A DNA stretch of 52,417 nt from Commensalibacter sp963921845 (GCF_963921845.1 NZ_CAWUGZ010000040.1:1-52417), one strand, 5' to 3'; counted from the first letter of the stretch, positions 18,826 to 27,744 are shown. Notes: a model not told the origin generated them from the letters alone. Made by a program: numbers and translations.

Positions 18826-19206
18826 ATGAAACACAAAAAACTAATGTTATCTATCATCGCTGCTTGCAATTTGGGATTGACCGCATCGGCATTTGCTCAA
18901 GAATGGATGAGCAGTTGTGGACAAGAACCTAAAGCCCCTACTGTAAATACTTCAACAATAAACAATTATAATAACAGCATAGAAAATTTTAATGCTTATA
19001 ATAAAGCAATTCGTGCTTATTATAGTTGTATAGCAAAATTAGCTCATGATAAACAACTTGCAATCAGTCAAAAAGCAAAAAGCGACATGGATTTTTATCA
19101 AAAAGCATCTTCGGACATCAGAACTAGAATAACCGCCACTCTCACAAAATTACAAAATGAGATTAAAACAGGTGGTCAAAAGATAGGTATTAAAAAGTCA
19201 AGTTAA
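18826..19206 (+). CDS. Small secreted protein of unknown function
   Basis: 126 residues with a clear Sec signal peptide: a basic start MKHKKL, a hydrophobic core, and a probable cleavage after SAFA before QE. The mature part is about 100 residues and rich in Asn, Lys, Ala and Ser. It has two cysteines (SSCGQ and YYSCIA) that could form a disulfide, and a helical C-terminal half. I recognise no family. It sits between pyrC and the yfgM-like/bamB/der group on the same strand, so an envelope role is plausible but unproven. Confidence 0.75.
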   Translation: MKHKKLMLSIIAACNLGLTASAFAQEWMSSCGQEPKAPTVNTSTINNYNNSIENFNAYNKAIRAYYSCIAKLAHDKQLAISQKAKSDMDFYQKASSDIRTRITATLTKLQNEIKTGGQKIGIKKSS

Positions 19207-19255
19207 ATTAAAAATTTGATTTCAGACTTTTAAAAAATACAAGGAGAAAATTTTA

Positions 19256-19942
19256 GTGAATAAGGAATTGGAAAAAGAGATTAAAGCTGAATTAAGGGCA
19301 GAGCGTTATCAAGCACTTTTTCGCCGTTACAAATTATTAATTATTGCATTAGTCATTATTGTTTTTTTGGTTATTGGAATATGGCAATTTGTTGTATGGC
19401 GTAAAAATAGATCTCTTGAACAAGCCTCTACTCATTATTTCAATATTGTCCAACTTCTTAACACTATTGATGGTCAGCCTGTATCTTCAGCTAGTAAAAC
19501 TCAAGCGTTGGCAGAGTTGGAAAAACATACCAGTCAGTTTCCACAATCTATTAAAACGCTTGCTCAATTCGAACAGGCAAATTTACTAAAGGAACAAAGT
19601 AAACGACAAGAGGCATTAAAACTGTGGACGCAAATTAGTAAAGATCTATCCGTAAGACCCGAATTTAGAAGTTTAGCAGAACTGTTTTGGATACAGAACC
19701 AACTTGATGACGTCAAACCAGAACAATTACGTGGAAAAATTAGTGAGCTTTTGGGACAACAAACCCCTTGGAATAGTTTAATAAAAGAATGTGAAGCTTT
19801 ATTAGATCTAAAAACAGGAAATGCTCAAAAAGCTACGCAAATTTTTGGACAACTTTCTTCTGATCCAAATGTCTCTCCAGGTGTTCAACAAAGAGCACGA
19901 ATGCTGATGCAAATCATCGCAATGAAGAAAATTATTCAGTGA
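19256..19942 (+). CDS. YfgM-like membrane-anchored TPR protein
   Basis: 228 residues: a short basic cytoplasmic N-terminus, one membrane segment (about 28-50, LLIIALVIIVFLVIGIWQFVVW), then a periplasmic helical region of TPR-like character (TPR_21/YfgM family). The start is GTG at 19256 after AAGGAG. In Escherichia coli YfgM works with PpiD at the Sec translocon. The conserved order yfgM-bamB-der is kept here (13 bp to bamB), which supports the call. Sequence similarity is only general. Confidence 0.82.
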   Translation: MNKELEKEIKAELRAERYQALFRRYKLLIIALVIIVFLVIGIWQFVVWRKNRSLEQASTHYFNIVQLLNTIDGQPVSSASKTQALAELEKHTSQFPQSIKTLAQFEQANLLKEQSKRQEALKLWTQISKDLSVRPEFRSLAELFWIQNQLDDVKPEQLRGKISELLGQQTPWNSLIKECEALLDLKTGNAQKATQIFGQLSSDPNVSPGVQQRARMLMQIIAMKKIIQ

Positions 19943-19954
19943 TAAGGACCATCA

Positions 19955-21334
19955 ATGAAAAGCCAATGTTTTAACGATAAATCGAGCTTATCACGCAGAT
20001 CTTTTTTATGTGCAACGGGGGGAAGTTTATTTCTTTCTGCTTGCGGTCATAAAGATCATAAATATATATTGGCAGGTACACGTATAAACGTTTTTAGCTC
20101 GGGCGCAGGATTGATGGTCGATATGGACGACCATACACCGATTACAATTTCCCCACCAATAACAGAAACCAAATGGATGCTCGAAGGGCGTGTACCAAGC
20201 CATGCTTCCATACATAGCGCCATTGGTGGGGTACGAAAACAGTGGAGTTGCAGAATAGGTTCTGGTAATTTTGAACCCAGTTTTTTATCCTACGTTGCTC
20301 TTGGTTCAAAAGGTAGGGGAATTATCAATACCACCCCTGTTGTTGAAAACAATCGATTTTATACGGTTGACGCCATTGGAAAAGTGACTGCGTTTGACTG
20401 GAGGACGCAAAAAATAATTTGGCGTATGGACCCTAGAAAAAAAGGATCAAAATCAAGCAATTTAGGCGGAGGAATTGGTCTAACGGATGAAGCACTTTAT
20501 GTAGTTGACGGGGTAGCCGAAACTTTAAAGCTGGACAAACATACGGGTAAAATCATTTGGCGTGTAAATGTGGGGACGCCTGGTCGTTCTGCCCCAACTA
20601 TTGTAAACAACCAAGTGTTTTTTGGTACCATTAATGGAAGTTTATTTTGTTTAGACACGAAAACTGGCAATCAAATTTGGTCTTATCAAACCGATAATGT
20701 ACAAACAAAAATTTTTGGGCAACCTGCACCTGCGTATTATGATGGAATAATAGTAGCTGGTTTTGGTTCAGGCGATTTAGTTGCACTGCGTGCAGAAACC
20801 GGTGAAGAAATTTGGACGGATACCCTAGGTAAAGGAGGACGAGACAGTTCAACCGATTTTAACGCAGTTAGTGCGTTACCAGTAATTGTTGACGGCACGG
20901 TTTATGCGATAAGTGTTGGGTCTGTATTGGTAGCAATGGATGTTCGTTCAGGTAGACGGTTGTGGGAGAGAGAAGCTGCAGGACAAAATGCACTGGTTAT
21001 CAATCAAGATTGGTTGTTTGTTCTTTCACTTGATCAACAATTGGCTTGCCTTGATCGCATTACTGGCCGAGTACGCTGGGTTACGCAATTGCGTCGGTTT
21101 AAAAAAATAAAAAAATCAAAAGGACCCATTGCCTGGTATGGTCCTTTTTTAGGAGGCGGGCAACTCATCTGCATCAGTGATTGTTTTGAAAATGGTATCA
21201 TTACCGTTGATCCTGCGACAGGAAAGGTGACAAAAATTATAAAAACAGATATTGTTCCAGCTTTTGCCCCATTAATTGTCAACAAACATTTGTTGGTTGT
21301 TGGTCAAGACGGTAAATTAACTGCATTTGGTTAG
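19955..21334 (+). CDS. bamB: Outer membrane assembly factor BamB (PQQ-like beta-propeller lipoprotein)
   Basis: 459 residues. The N-terminal signal with basic SRRSF ends in the lipobox LSAC, so the mature protein would start at the cysteine near residue 30. The rest is a beta-propeller with repeated blades of the form A-x-D-x-x-T-G-x-x-x-W (KLDKHTGKIIWRV, CLDTKTGNQIWSY, ALRAETGEEIWT, AMDVRSGRRLWERE, CLDRITGRVRWVTQ). BamB is an accessory lipoprotein of the BAM complex that inserts outer-membrane proteins. It starts 12 bp after the yfgM-like gene and is followed 12 bp later by der. Confidence 0.92.
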   Translation: MKSQCFNDKSSLSRRSFLCATGGSLFLSACGHKDHKYILAGTRINVFSSGAGLMVDMDDHTPITISPPITETKWMLEGRVPSHASIHSAIGGVRKQWSCRIGSGNFEPSFLSYVALGSKGRGIINTTPVVENNRFYTVDAIGKVTAFDWRTQKIIWRMDPRKKGSKSSNLGGGIGLTDEALYVVDGVAETLKLDKHTGKIIWRVNVGTPGRSAPTIVNNQVFFGTINGSLFCLDTKTGNQIWSYQTDNVQTKIFGQPAPAYYDGIIVAGFGSGDLVALRAETGEEIWTDTLGKGGRDSSTDFNAVSALPVIVDGTVYAISVGSVLVAMDVRSGRRLWEREAAGQNALVINQDWLFVLSLDQQLACLDRITGRVRWVTQLRRFKKIKKSKGPIAWYGPFLGGGQLICISDCFENGIITVDPATGKVTKIIKTDIVPAFAPLIVNKHLLVVGQDGKLTAFG

Positions 21335-21346
21335 GAAACAATTCAG

Positions 21347-22711
21347 GTGTCATTATCCACTAAATCTTTGCCTATTATCGTTATTGCTGGACGCCCTAAT
21401 GTTGGCAAATCTACACTTTTTAACCGTTTGGCTGGTAGGCGTTATGCCATTGTCAGCGATCAACCTGGGGTAACGAGAGATCGAAAATCTGTTGATATTA
21501 TTCTCAGAGATCGTCCAGTCACGTTGGTCGATACAGCAGGGTGGGAAGAAGATGATCCAGAAACACTATTTGGACGCATGAAACATTCCTCAGAACAAGC
21601 CGTTATCAATGCAGATATTATTGTGTTTTGTGTGGATGCTAGGGCTGGAATTACCCCAGCTGATGAACATTTTGTCCATTGGCTAAGAAAACAAGATCGT
21701 AAAATTGTCCTTGTCGCAAATAAAGCTGAAGGTCATGCCGGGAATTTAGCCGCTCTTGAAATGTATAGTTTTGGTCTGGGGGAACCCATACCCGTTTCGG
21801 CAGAGCATGGTGAAGGAATGGTAGATCTCATTGATGCCCTCACGGACAATTTACCCGCACAAGAATTATTTGATAACACCGAAAAAAATGAAAAAAAACC
21901 TTTGAAAATGGCTATTGTTGGCCGTCCGAATGCTGGAAAGTCGACTTTGATTAACCAACTATCAGGCGAACAAAGGGTGATTACAGGACCAGAAGCAGGC
22001 CTAACAAGAGACTCTATTTCTGTTTACTTAAAAGACAAACAAGGCGAGATTGAACTTGTTGACACCGCGGGACTTCGAAAAAAAGCACGTATAGATGAAT
22101 CCCTTGAGAAAATGTCTGTTTCCTCCAGCATTGAAGCCCTAAAAATGGCCGAAGTGGTAGTGTTGGTAATTGATGCTGAGTTAGGGTTGCAAGAACAAGA
22201 TCTCCAAATTGCTCGACTTATTGAACGAGAAGGACGTTGCTGCGTTTTAGCATTAAATAAATGGGATAAATTAAAAAATAAGGAAGCTGTAAAAAAAGAA
22301 ATTGTTGATCGTATAGAAATTTCTTTGTCACAAATGAATGGTATTTCTGTTGTAACCTTCTCGGCACTTACAGGAAAAAATACTCATAAATTAATCCCTG
22401 CCGTTCGTAAGGCATATGAAATATGGAATAAACGCATAGCGACTGGGGCCTTAAATCGTTGGTTTGAAGAGGCTTTATCTAAACACACACCACCTATGGT
22501 TGATGGCAAACGATTAAAAATACGTTATATTACGCAAATTAAGGCTAGACCGCCGACGTTTATTTTATTTGGGACTCGCACCTCTAAACTTCCTGTTGAT
22601 TATCAACGGTATTTGGTAAACAGCATGAGAAGCCATTTCGAAATGCCAGGCACACCTATTCGATTGCAATTAAGAGATAGCAAAAATCCTTACGTTTCTG
22701 AAAAAAATTAA
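21347..22711 (+). CDS. der: Ribosome biogenesis GTPase Der (EngA)
   Basis: 454 residues with two tandem GTPase domains and a C-terminal KH-like domain. Domain 1 has GRPNVGKSTLFNRL (near 15), a DTAGWEEDD switch and VANKAEG. Domain 2 has GRPNAGKSTLINQL (near 190), DTAGLRKKARI and LNKWDKL. The KH-like end contains KIRYITQIKARPPTFILF. It acts in 50S subunit assembly. The start is GTG at 21347, since the frame begins VSLST-like after AGGAAA. It is the last gene of the yfgM-bamB-der set. Confidence 0.97.
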   Translation: MSLSTKSLPIIVIAGRPNVGKSTLFNRLAGRRYAIVSDQPGVTRDRKSVDIILRDRPVTLVDTAGWEEDDPETLFGRMKHSSEQAVINADIIVFCVDARAGITPADEHFVHWLRKQDRKIVLVANKAEGHAGNLAALEMYSFGLGEPIPVSAEHGEGMVDLIDALTDNLPAQELFDNTEKNEKKPLKMAIVGRPNAGKSTLINQLSGEQRVITGPEAGLTRDSISVYLKDKQGEIELVDTAGLRKKARIDESLEKMSVSSSIEALKMAEVVVLVIDAELGLQEQDLQIARLIEREGRCCVLALNKWDKLKNKEAVKKEIVDRIEISLSQMNGISVVTFSALTGKNTHKLIPAVRKAYEIWNKRIATGALNRWFEEALSKHTPPMVDGKRLKIRYITQIKARPPTFILFGTRTSKLPVDYQRYLVNSMRSHFEMPGTPIRLQLRDSKNPYVSEKN

Positions 22712-22979
22712 TTTTCTATATTAAAAAAGTTAACATAGCAATTATAACTAATTATTGTAAAACAAATCCTATCTTATTTTGATCTATTCGTTTAAATCGA
22801 AAAAAAGTTTGGTATTTAATATAATTTTGTTAAATCTCTGAAAAATAATATTTTTTTTGCACAAATTGTGTTAACATCAACACGATTTAACCATAGTTTA
22901 GCCCTAATGATTATATGATGTAACGGTTGAATTCAAGTCGATAACAAAGGTCTAACGTTTTAGCAAAAGGATATATAAT

Positions 22980-23510
22980 ATGTTTAATACCAAACTATAT
23001 CTGTCCGCAATGGTTGCAAGTGCCTTGAGTATTGGGAGTATAGGAACAGTCATCGCCCAACCCGTTGACGCCCCTCCACCCCCACCTTTTCATAAACCTT
23101 CCATGTTTGGACCCGAGGTTGGTCCTCTTGGAATGATTTTTAGAGGAGTAAATTTAAACAAAGATCAAAAAGATCGTATTCATGACATTTTGAACAAAGC
23201 TAAATCTGAAGAAGAAAATGACCGCGCAGCTATGGAAGCTATCCATAATCAACTTGCCAACATGTTACTTTCAACAGACAAAGTGACTGAAGACACTTTA
23301 AAACCTATTATGGATAAACAAGATACTCTTGAACAATCTATGAAAGCAAGGCAATTAAAAACCCTTTTAGCTCTTAGAGATGTCTTTACTCCTGATCAAT
23401 TAAATCAAGCAAAAATGCGTTATGAAAAATTTAGAGAAATTAAAGGCCAAATGAAACAATTGCATATGAAAATGCACAATTTGGACGGAGATATGTCTCA
23501 AGAGTCTTAA
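22980..23510 (+). CDS. Spy/CpxP-like periplasmic protein
   Basis: 176 residues with a Sec signal peptide (about 1-26, cleavage likely after VIA) and a proline run (APPPPPF) at the mature N-terminus. A helical, charged and Met/Gln-rich body follows, with LNKDQKDRIHDIL and VFTPDQLNQAKMRYEKF. These LTxxQ-type repeats are typical of the Spy/CpxP/periplasmic heavy-metal-resistance superfamily, which are envelope chaperones or stress sensors. It is monocistronic, with 268 bp upstream and its own terminator. A short inverted repeat GTGTT-AACATC-AACAC (near 22869-22884) lies in the upstream region and could be regulatory. Confidence 0.7.
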   Translation: MFNTKLYLSAMVASALSIGSIGTVIAQPVDAPPPPPFHKPSMFGPEVGPLGMIFRGVNLNKDQKDRIHDILNKAKSEEENDRAAMEAIHNQLANMLLSTDKVTEDTLKPIMDKQDTLEQSMKARQLKTLLALRDVFTPDQLNQAKMRYEKFREIKGQMKQLHMKMHNLDGDMSQES

Positions 23511-23530
23511 ACTTTATATGAATGGTTTTC

Positions 23531-23564
23531 AAATCGCCTGGTATGCAGTTTATACAGGCGATTT
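23531..23564 (+). terminator. Intrinsic terminator after the Spy-like gene
   Basis: Perfect 10-bp stem AAATCGCCTG / CAGGCGATTT with a 14-nt loop, followed by TTTATAT. It is placed 20 bp past the stop codon and the stem is GC-rich compared with its surroundings. Confidence 0.85.
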
Positions 23565-23647
23565 TTATATGCGTAATAATATAATTACTACTTTTATTAC
23601 GTTCTAGGGCTTTAAATATTTTTATTTAAAATTTAAGGAATTAACTT

Positions 23648-23681
23648 ATATTTTTAGTAATTAGAGCACTACTAAAAATAT
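23648..23681. repeat. 12-bp perfect inverted repeat
   Basis: ATATTTTTAGTA (23648-23659) and TACTAAAAATAT (23670-23681) around a 10-nt loop. It ends just before the possible ribosome binding site GAGG (23683-23686) of the small membrane protein frame at 23697. It could be a leader hairpin, an operator or a weak terminator. Confidence 0.6.
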
Positions 23682-23696
23682 CGAGGTCAAAATATT

Positions 23697-23906
23697 ATGC
23701 TAATTATCTTTTTTTATTTTTTATTTGGATATTTTTTGATACTTTACGTTCACAATATGCTAAAGAAAAAAAAAGAACTGAATATTTTTTCTTCATTCAT
23801 AATCATTATAAAAAGCTTTGCATTGTCTTTTTTGTTATTTTTAATAATTGGAATTGGATTGACTGTTTTTTTGCTTTTGGCAGTAGGGTTATTGCTTAAG
23901 CTATGA
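23697..23906 (+). CDS. Possible small membrane protein
   Basis: 69-residue frame starting with ATG and preceded by GAGG at a 10-nt spacing. It encodes two hydrophobic segments (about 2-20 and 37-66) around a short Lys-rich loop (LKKKKELN). No family is recognised. AT-rich DNA readily gives hydrophobic frames by chance, and a leftward frame covers the same bases, so this is tentative. Confidence 0.35.
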   Translation: MLIIFFYFLFGYFLILYVHNMLKKKKELNIFSSFIIIIKSFALSFLLFLIIGIGLTVFLLLAVGLLLKL

Positions 23907-24028
23907 ATCTTTAGTGCTTTTATGATCTTGTATTTCACAAATTGTGTTATATTTTCAATATTCATAATGTTTGCTTTAAAATTTTTTTATAAAAAATCTT
24001 ATATATAAATTCCTGAATATAGTTTTTA

Positions 24029-24057
24029 TTGACAAGCTTTTTTTAATTTACTAGTCT
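24029..24057 (+). promoter_or_regulatory. Promoter of the ffh-rpsP-rimM-trmD-rplS operon
   Basis: A perfect -35 TTGACA (24029-24034), a 17-bp spacer and TAGTCT (24052-24057). Transcription would start near 24064, just before a terminator-like hairpin, giving a leader of about 80 nt before ffh. Confidence 0.6.
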
Positions 24058-24075
24058 ACTGATAACGCATAAAAA

Positions 24076-24113
24076 CGTCACCTCGCGAAGGTTCGCGCAG
24101 TGACGCATTTTTT
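24076..24113 (+). terminator. Terminator-like hairpin in the ffh leader (attenuator candidate)
   Basis: CGTCAC (24076-24081) pairs with GTGACG (24100-24105). After a 2x2 internal mismatch, an inner CGCG/CGCG stem closes a 6-nt loop AAGGTT, and the whole is followed by CA and six T (24108-24113). It lies between the operon promoter and the ffh start (GTG 24143), so it would act on the operon's own transcript. If the predicted promoter is wrong, it could instead terminate a transcript from upstream. Confidence 0.6.
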
Positions 24114-24142
24114 ATTGCTCAAATTGCATAAGGATACCGCAC

Positions 24143-25531
24143 GTGTTTGATCGTTTATCTGGTAAATTTTCTGGTGTATTTGATGGATTGTCAAAACGTG
24201 GGGCTTTGTCTAAAGAAGATGTTAACGAAGCCATGCGTGAAATTCGCCTGGCTATGTTAGAGGCTGATGTTGCCTTACCTGTGGTTAAAGATTTTGTAAA
24301 CCGTGTTGAAGAAAAATCCGTCGGACAGGAAGTTTTACATAATATTTCTCCAGGACAAGCTATTGCAAAAATTGTTAACGATGCGTTGATCGAATCTTTA
24401 GGAGGTTCTGGGGCAGTTGCTTTAAATTTAAATGCCGTTTCTCCGATACCTTTTTTAATGGTTGGATTACAGGGGTCTGGTAAAACAACGACTTCTGCAA
24501 AAATTGCCTATTATCTTAGCCGGAAAGAAAGAAAAAAAATATTATTGGCTAGTTTGGATACTTATCGACCTGCGGCACAACTGCAATTGCAACAGCTTGC
24601 CCAGCAAGTAAAAGTTTCTTCTTTACCTATTATTGACAAACAAAATCCAGTTGACATTGCTGAACGCGCAATGGAAGTAGGTCGCCGCGAAGGGTACGAT
24701 ATTGTCATTTTGGATACAGCTGGAAGACTGTCTATAGATGAAATTCTGATGCAAGAAGTCCAAACTATAAGAGACATTGTCAGCCCTGCTGAAACGTTAT
24801 TGGTTGTCGATGCAATGACTGGACAAGATGCTGTTCATACCGCCAAAAGTTTTAATGAAAAAGTAGGTGTGACAGGCGTTATTATGACGCGCATGGATGG
24901 TGATGCCCGTGGTGGTGGTGCATTATCCATGCGGGCAGTGACGGGTGCCCCTATTAAATTAGTAGGGGTCGGTGAAAAGATTGACGCTTTGCAAGAATTT
25001 CATCCTGAACGCGTTGCAAGTCGTATTTTAGGTTTGGGCGATATTGCTGGCTTGGTCGAAAAAGCCAGTGAAACGCTTGATCAAGAAGAAAACGAACGTC
25101 TTGCCAAAAAAATGCTTAAAGGAAAGTTTGATTTGAATGATTATTCTGCTCAAATTTCTCAAATAAATAAAATGGGTTCTCTTTCAAACATTATGGATAT
25201 GATCCCCGGTATGGGAAAAATGAAAGAAAAGCTTGGTAATAAAGATTTAGACACCTCGATCTTCAAACGTCATCAAGCCATCATCTCATCTATGACTAAA
25301 CATGAACGAAAACAACCTGCAATCATAAAAGCTTCAAGAAAAAAAAGAATTGCAGCAGGATCAGGCACTAGCGTTCAAGAAGTTAATAAATTGTTAAAAC
25401 AATATGATCAAATGGCTTCTATGATGAAGCGGTTTAATAAACTTGGCGTTAAAGGATTGATGCGCCAAGGGTTATCCGCGCTTTTACCTAAAGGAATGAA
25501 CCCACCTTCTGGTGGTGGCATGAACCGATAA
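24143..25531 (+). CDS. ffh: Signal recognition particle protein Ffh
   Basis: 462-residue SRP54 homologue that binds signal sequences and the SRP RNA and targets ribosomes to FtsY. It has an N domain (1-90), then a GTPase domain with GLQGSGKTTTSAKIA (near 107), DTYRPAAQLQLQQLA, DTAGRLSIDE and TRMDGDARGGGALS. The methionine-rich M domain (from about 300) contains IMDMIPGMGKMKEKL and SGTSVQEVNKLLKQY. The start is GTG at 24143 with AAGGA 8 nt upstream; GTG is supported by the canonical MFDRLSG-like N-terminus. It is the first gene of the operon with rpsP-rimM-trmD-rplS. Confidence 0.97.
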   Translation: MFDRLSGKFSGVFDGLSKRGALSKEDVNEAMREIRLAMLEADVALPVVKDFVNRVEEKSVGQEVLHNISPGQAIAKIVNDALIESLGGSGAVALNLNAVSPIPFLMVGLQGSGKTTTSAKIAYYLSRKERKKILLASLDTYRPAAQLQLQQLAQQVKVSSLPIIDKQNPVDIAERAMEVGRREGYDIVILDTAGRLSIDEILMQEVQTIRDIVSPAETLLVVDAMTGQDAVHTAKSFNEKVGVTGVIMTRMDGDARGGGALSMRAVTGAPIKLVGVGEKIDALQEFHPERVASRILGLGDIAGLVEKASETLDQEENERLAKKMLKGKFDLNDYSAQISQINKMGSLSNIMDMIPGMGKMKEKLGNKDLDTSIFKRHQAIISSMTKHERKQPAIIKASRKKRIAAGSGTSVQEVNKLLKQYDQMASMMKRFNKLGVKGLMRQGLSALLPKGMNPPSGGGMNR

Positions 25532-25573
25532 ATTTTTCTTAATTATAATTTGATATGTGGAGATAAACATTCA

Positions 25574-25930
25574 ATGAGCCTTAAAATTCGTCTGTCCCGT
25601 GCGGGATCAAAAAAACGTCCTTACTATCACATTGTTATTGCGGATAGTCGTTCACCCCGTGACGGTCGTTTTATTGAAAAAGTTGGATCTTATAATCCAA
25701 TGTTACCCGCAGACCATATGGACAGAGTACGTCTCACCAATGAAAGAATTACACATTGGCTCTCTCAAGGCGCAAAAGCAACCGACCGTGTAGCTCGCTT
25801 TTTAGGAAAAGCTGGATTAAGTGATAATTTTGTTTATCATGAACAACCTAAACAATCTTTGCCAAAGAAAAAAGCACAAGAGCGTGCAGAAGCCGCTGCA
25901 AAGAAAAATGAAACTACGGCGAGTGTTTAA
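25574..25930 (+). CDS. rpsP: 30S ribosomal protein bS16
   Basis: 118-residue bS16. The N-terminus MSLKIRLSRAGSKKRPYYHI and GRFIEKVGSYNPML are canonical. The C-terminal Lys/Ala/Glu-rich extension is usual in alphaproteobacteria. The frame is open further upstream, but ATG 25574 matches the family start and has GGAG about 11 nt before it. It is second in the ffh operon, 42 bp after ffh. Confidence 0.97.
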   Translation: MSLKIRLSRAGSKKRPYYHIVIADSRSPRDGRFIEKVGSYNPMLPADHMDRVRLTNERITHWLSQGAKATDRVARFLGKAGLSDNFVYHEQPKQSLPKKKAQERAEAAAKKNETTASV

Positions 25931-25951
25931 GTTATTTAATAGGTCATAAAA

Positions 25952-26509
25952 GTGACACGCTTGATGGATGGGCCATTAATTCACGTAGGAACAATAGGTA
26001 AACCGCACGGTGTTGGTGGTCATGTACATGTGCATTCTCATATGGAAAACTCCAAAGATTTGCAACGTTTTGGCGAGTTGGTGGATGACCAGGGATGCTG
26101 TTGGTTTTTGACGTGGCTTCACAAGAATGTTGCCGTGTTATACGATGCTGATCATAAACCTGTAACCCATAGGGACGAAGCTGAAAAACTGGTTAATCGC
26201 AAATTATTTGTGCATAAAAACCATTTACCTGTGCTGGAAAAAGAGGAGTATTACTTTAATGACCTGATTGGTTTAACTGCCAAAATATTAACCGATAAAG
26301 GAAAAAAGAACCCTTTAGGTAAAGTGGTCATTATTCATGATTACGGGGCAGGCGTAAGTCTCGAAATAAAAGATTTACATGATCATTCGTTTCTTATTCC
26401 TTTTACTAAAAAATGTGTCCCTACTATCAATATCAAAGAAGGATACATTATTGTAATTTTACCTAATGAAGTTGAAGTTCCATATGCTGTCGATGGAAAA
26501 AGTCAATGA
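25952..26509 (+). CDS. rimM: Ribosome maturation factor RimM
   Basis: 185 residues. The N-terminal RimM barrel shows HVGTIGKPHGVGGHVHVHS. The middle has YYFNDLIGLTAK, which opens the PRC-barrel domain, and the C-terminus has LEIKDLHDHSFLIPFTKKCVPTI. It assists 30S head maturation through uS19. The start is taken as GTG 25952. An in-frame ATG at 25964 (MDGPLIHVG) would give a slightly shorter, also acceptable protein. Its stop overlaps the trmD start (ATGA at 26506-26509), so the two are translationally coupled. Confidence 0.95.
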   Translation: MTRLMDGPLIHVGTIGKPHGVGGHVHVHSHMENSKDLQRFGELVDDQGCCWFLTWLHKNVAVLYDADHKPVTHRDEAEKLVNRKLFVHKNHLPVLEKEEYYFNDLIGLTAKILTDKGKKNPLGKVVIIHDYGAGVSLEIKDLHDHSFLIPFTKKCVPTINIKEGYIIVILPNEVEVPYAVDGKSQ

Positions 26510-27204
26510 CATGGCAGGTTGATATTCTAACGCTGTTTCCTGAAATGTTTCCTGGATTTTTAGAATTTTCATTGTCAGGAAAAGCTCTAAATCGTGGCGA
26601 ATGGAGTTTTTGCACACATGCTTTGCGTAATTTCGGATTAGGAAACCATAAAGCTGTTGATGACACCCCATTTGGAGGGGGTGCAGGTATGGTCATACGA
26701 CCCGATGTCTTGAGTTTCGCTTTGGAAGCAACACAACCTAAAGACAACCGGCCTATGGTGTATCTCTCTCCAAAAGGTAAATTATTAACTCAAGCATCAA
26801 TTCAGCATTACGCTTCAGGTCCAGGGGTGTATCTTATCTGTGGTCGCTACGAAGGGATTGATGATAGGGTGTTAAGGCATTACCCTATCGAAGAGGTGTC
26901 CATTGGGGATTATATTCTTTCAGGTGGTGAACCAGCTGCGTTAATTTTTATGGATGCATGCATTCGTTTATTACCAGGCGTTATGGGATCTTTGCAAAGT
27001 GGTGTAGAAGAAAGTTTTTCTAAAGGGTTATTGGAATATCCTCATTACACCAAACCGGCTGTTTGGGAAGGTAAACATGTCCCAGATATCCTTAAATCTG
27101 GAAATCATCAAGCAATTGCCTTATGGAGAGAAAAACAAGCACAGTTAATTACTCAGGAGCGTAGACCGGACTTATGGGAAAGGGTCGCTAACGTTAACAA
27201 ATAA
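26506..27204 (+). CDS. trmD: tRNA (guanine-N1)-methyltransferase TrmD
   Basis: 232-residue SPOUT methyltransferase that methylates G37 of tRNAs to prevent +1 frameshifting. Motifs are WQVDILTLFPEMFPG at the start, DDTPFGGGAGMVIRPD near 52, YLICGRYEGIDDRV near 106, and the trefoil-knot SAM site SIGDYILSGGEPAAL near 130. It begins by a 4-base overlap with rimM and is followed by rplS after 78 bp. Confidence 0.97.
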   Translation: MTWQVDILTLFPEMFPGFLEFSLSGKALNRGEWSFCTHALRNFGLGNHKAVDDTPFGGGAGMVIRPDVLSFALEATQPKDNRPMVYLSPKGKLLTQASIQHYASGPGVYLICGRYEGIDDRVLRHYPIEEVSIGDYILSGGEPAALIFMDACIRLLPGVMGSLQSGVEESFSKGLLEYPHYTKPAVWEGKHVPDILKSGNHQAIALWREKQAQLITQERRPDLWERVANVNK

Positions 27205-27282
27205 TTTTTTCTAAAATGTTAGAGTTGTTACTCAAGACATTAAACTAAAGTTAATATCTTGCAAATATAAGGAATAAGATTA

Positions 27283-27672
27283 ATGAATATTATTGAAACA
27301 TATGAATCTGAGGAAATAGCTCGTTTATCCTCAGAGCGAAGCATTCCTGAATTCTTTCCAGGGGACACCATTCGTGTCGATGTGAAAGTTGTTGAAGGTG
27401 AGCGTAAGCGTATTCAAGCGTACGAAGGTGTTGTTATCGCTCGTTCAAACAAAGGATTAAACAGTAATTTTACCGTTCGCAAAATATCAAATGGTGAAGG
27501 GGTCGAACGTGTATTTCCATTATACTCTCCTACAATTTCAGCTTTGACTGTGATACGTCATGGTCATGTACGTCGTGCGAAATTATATTATTTACGCGGT
27601 CGTAGCGGTAAATCTGCACGTATTGCTGAGCGCAGCCGAGACGTAAAGAAAGTTGTTACCGCTCAAAATTGA
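27283..27672 (+). CDS. rplS: 50S ribosomal protein bL19
   Basis: 129-residue bL19. It has PEFFPGDTIRVDVKVVEGERKRIQAYEGVVIA, IARSNKGLNSNFTVRKISNG and GVERVFPLYSP. AAGGAA precedes the ATG. It is the last gene of the ffh-rpsP-rimM-trmD-rplS operon and is followed by a hairpin terminator 72 bp past its stop. Confidence 0.98.
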   Translation: MNIIETYESEEIARLSSERSIPEFFPGDTIRVDVKVVEGERKRIQAYEGVVIARSNKGLNSNFTVRKISNGEGVERVFPLYSPTISALTVIRHGHVRRAKLYYLRGRSGKSARIAERSRDVKKVVTAQN

Positions 27673-27744
27673 TATTTAATTCTAGTAAAAAATATTAATT
27701 TCTTTTTTTCGTTTATAATATTTATTGTTTTTTACAAAATTATT

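Noticed and set aside
23907..24142. SRP RNA (ffs) gene next to ffh
   Set aside because: The conserved GGAAGCAG-type tetraloop and asymmetric loop of SRP RNA are not present. The only structure is the short terminator-like hairpin.
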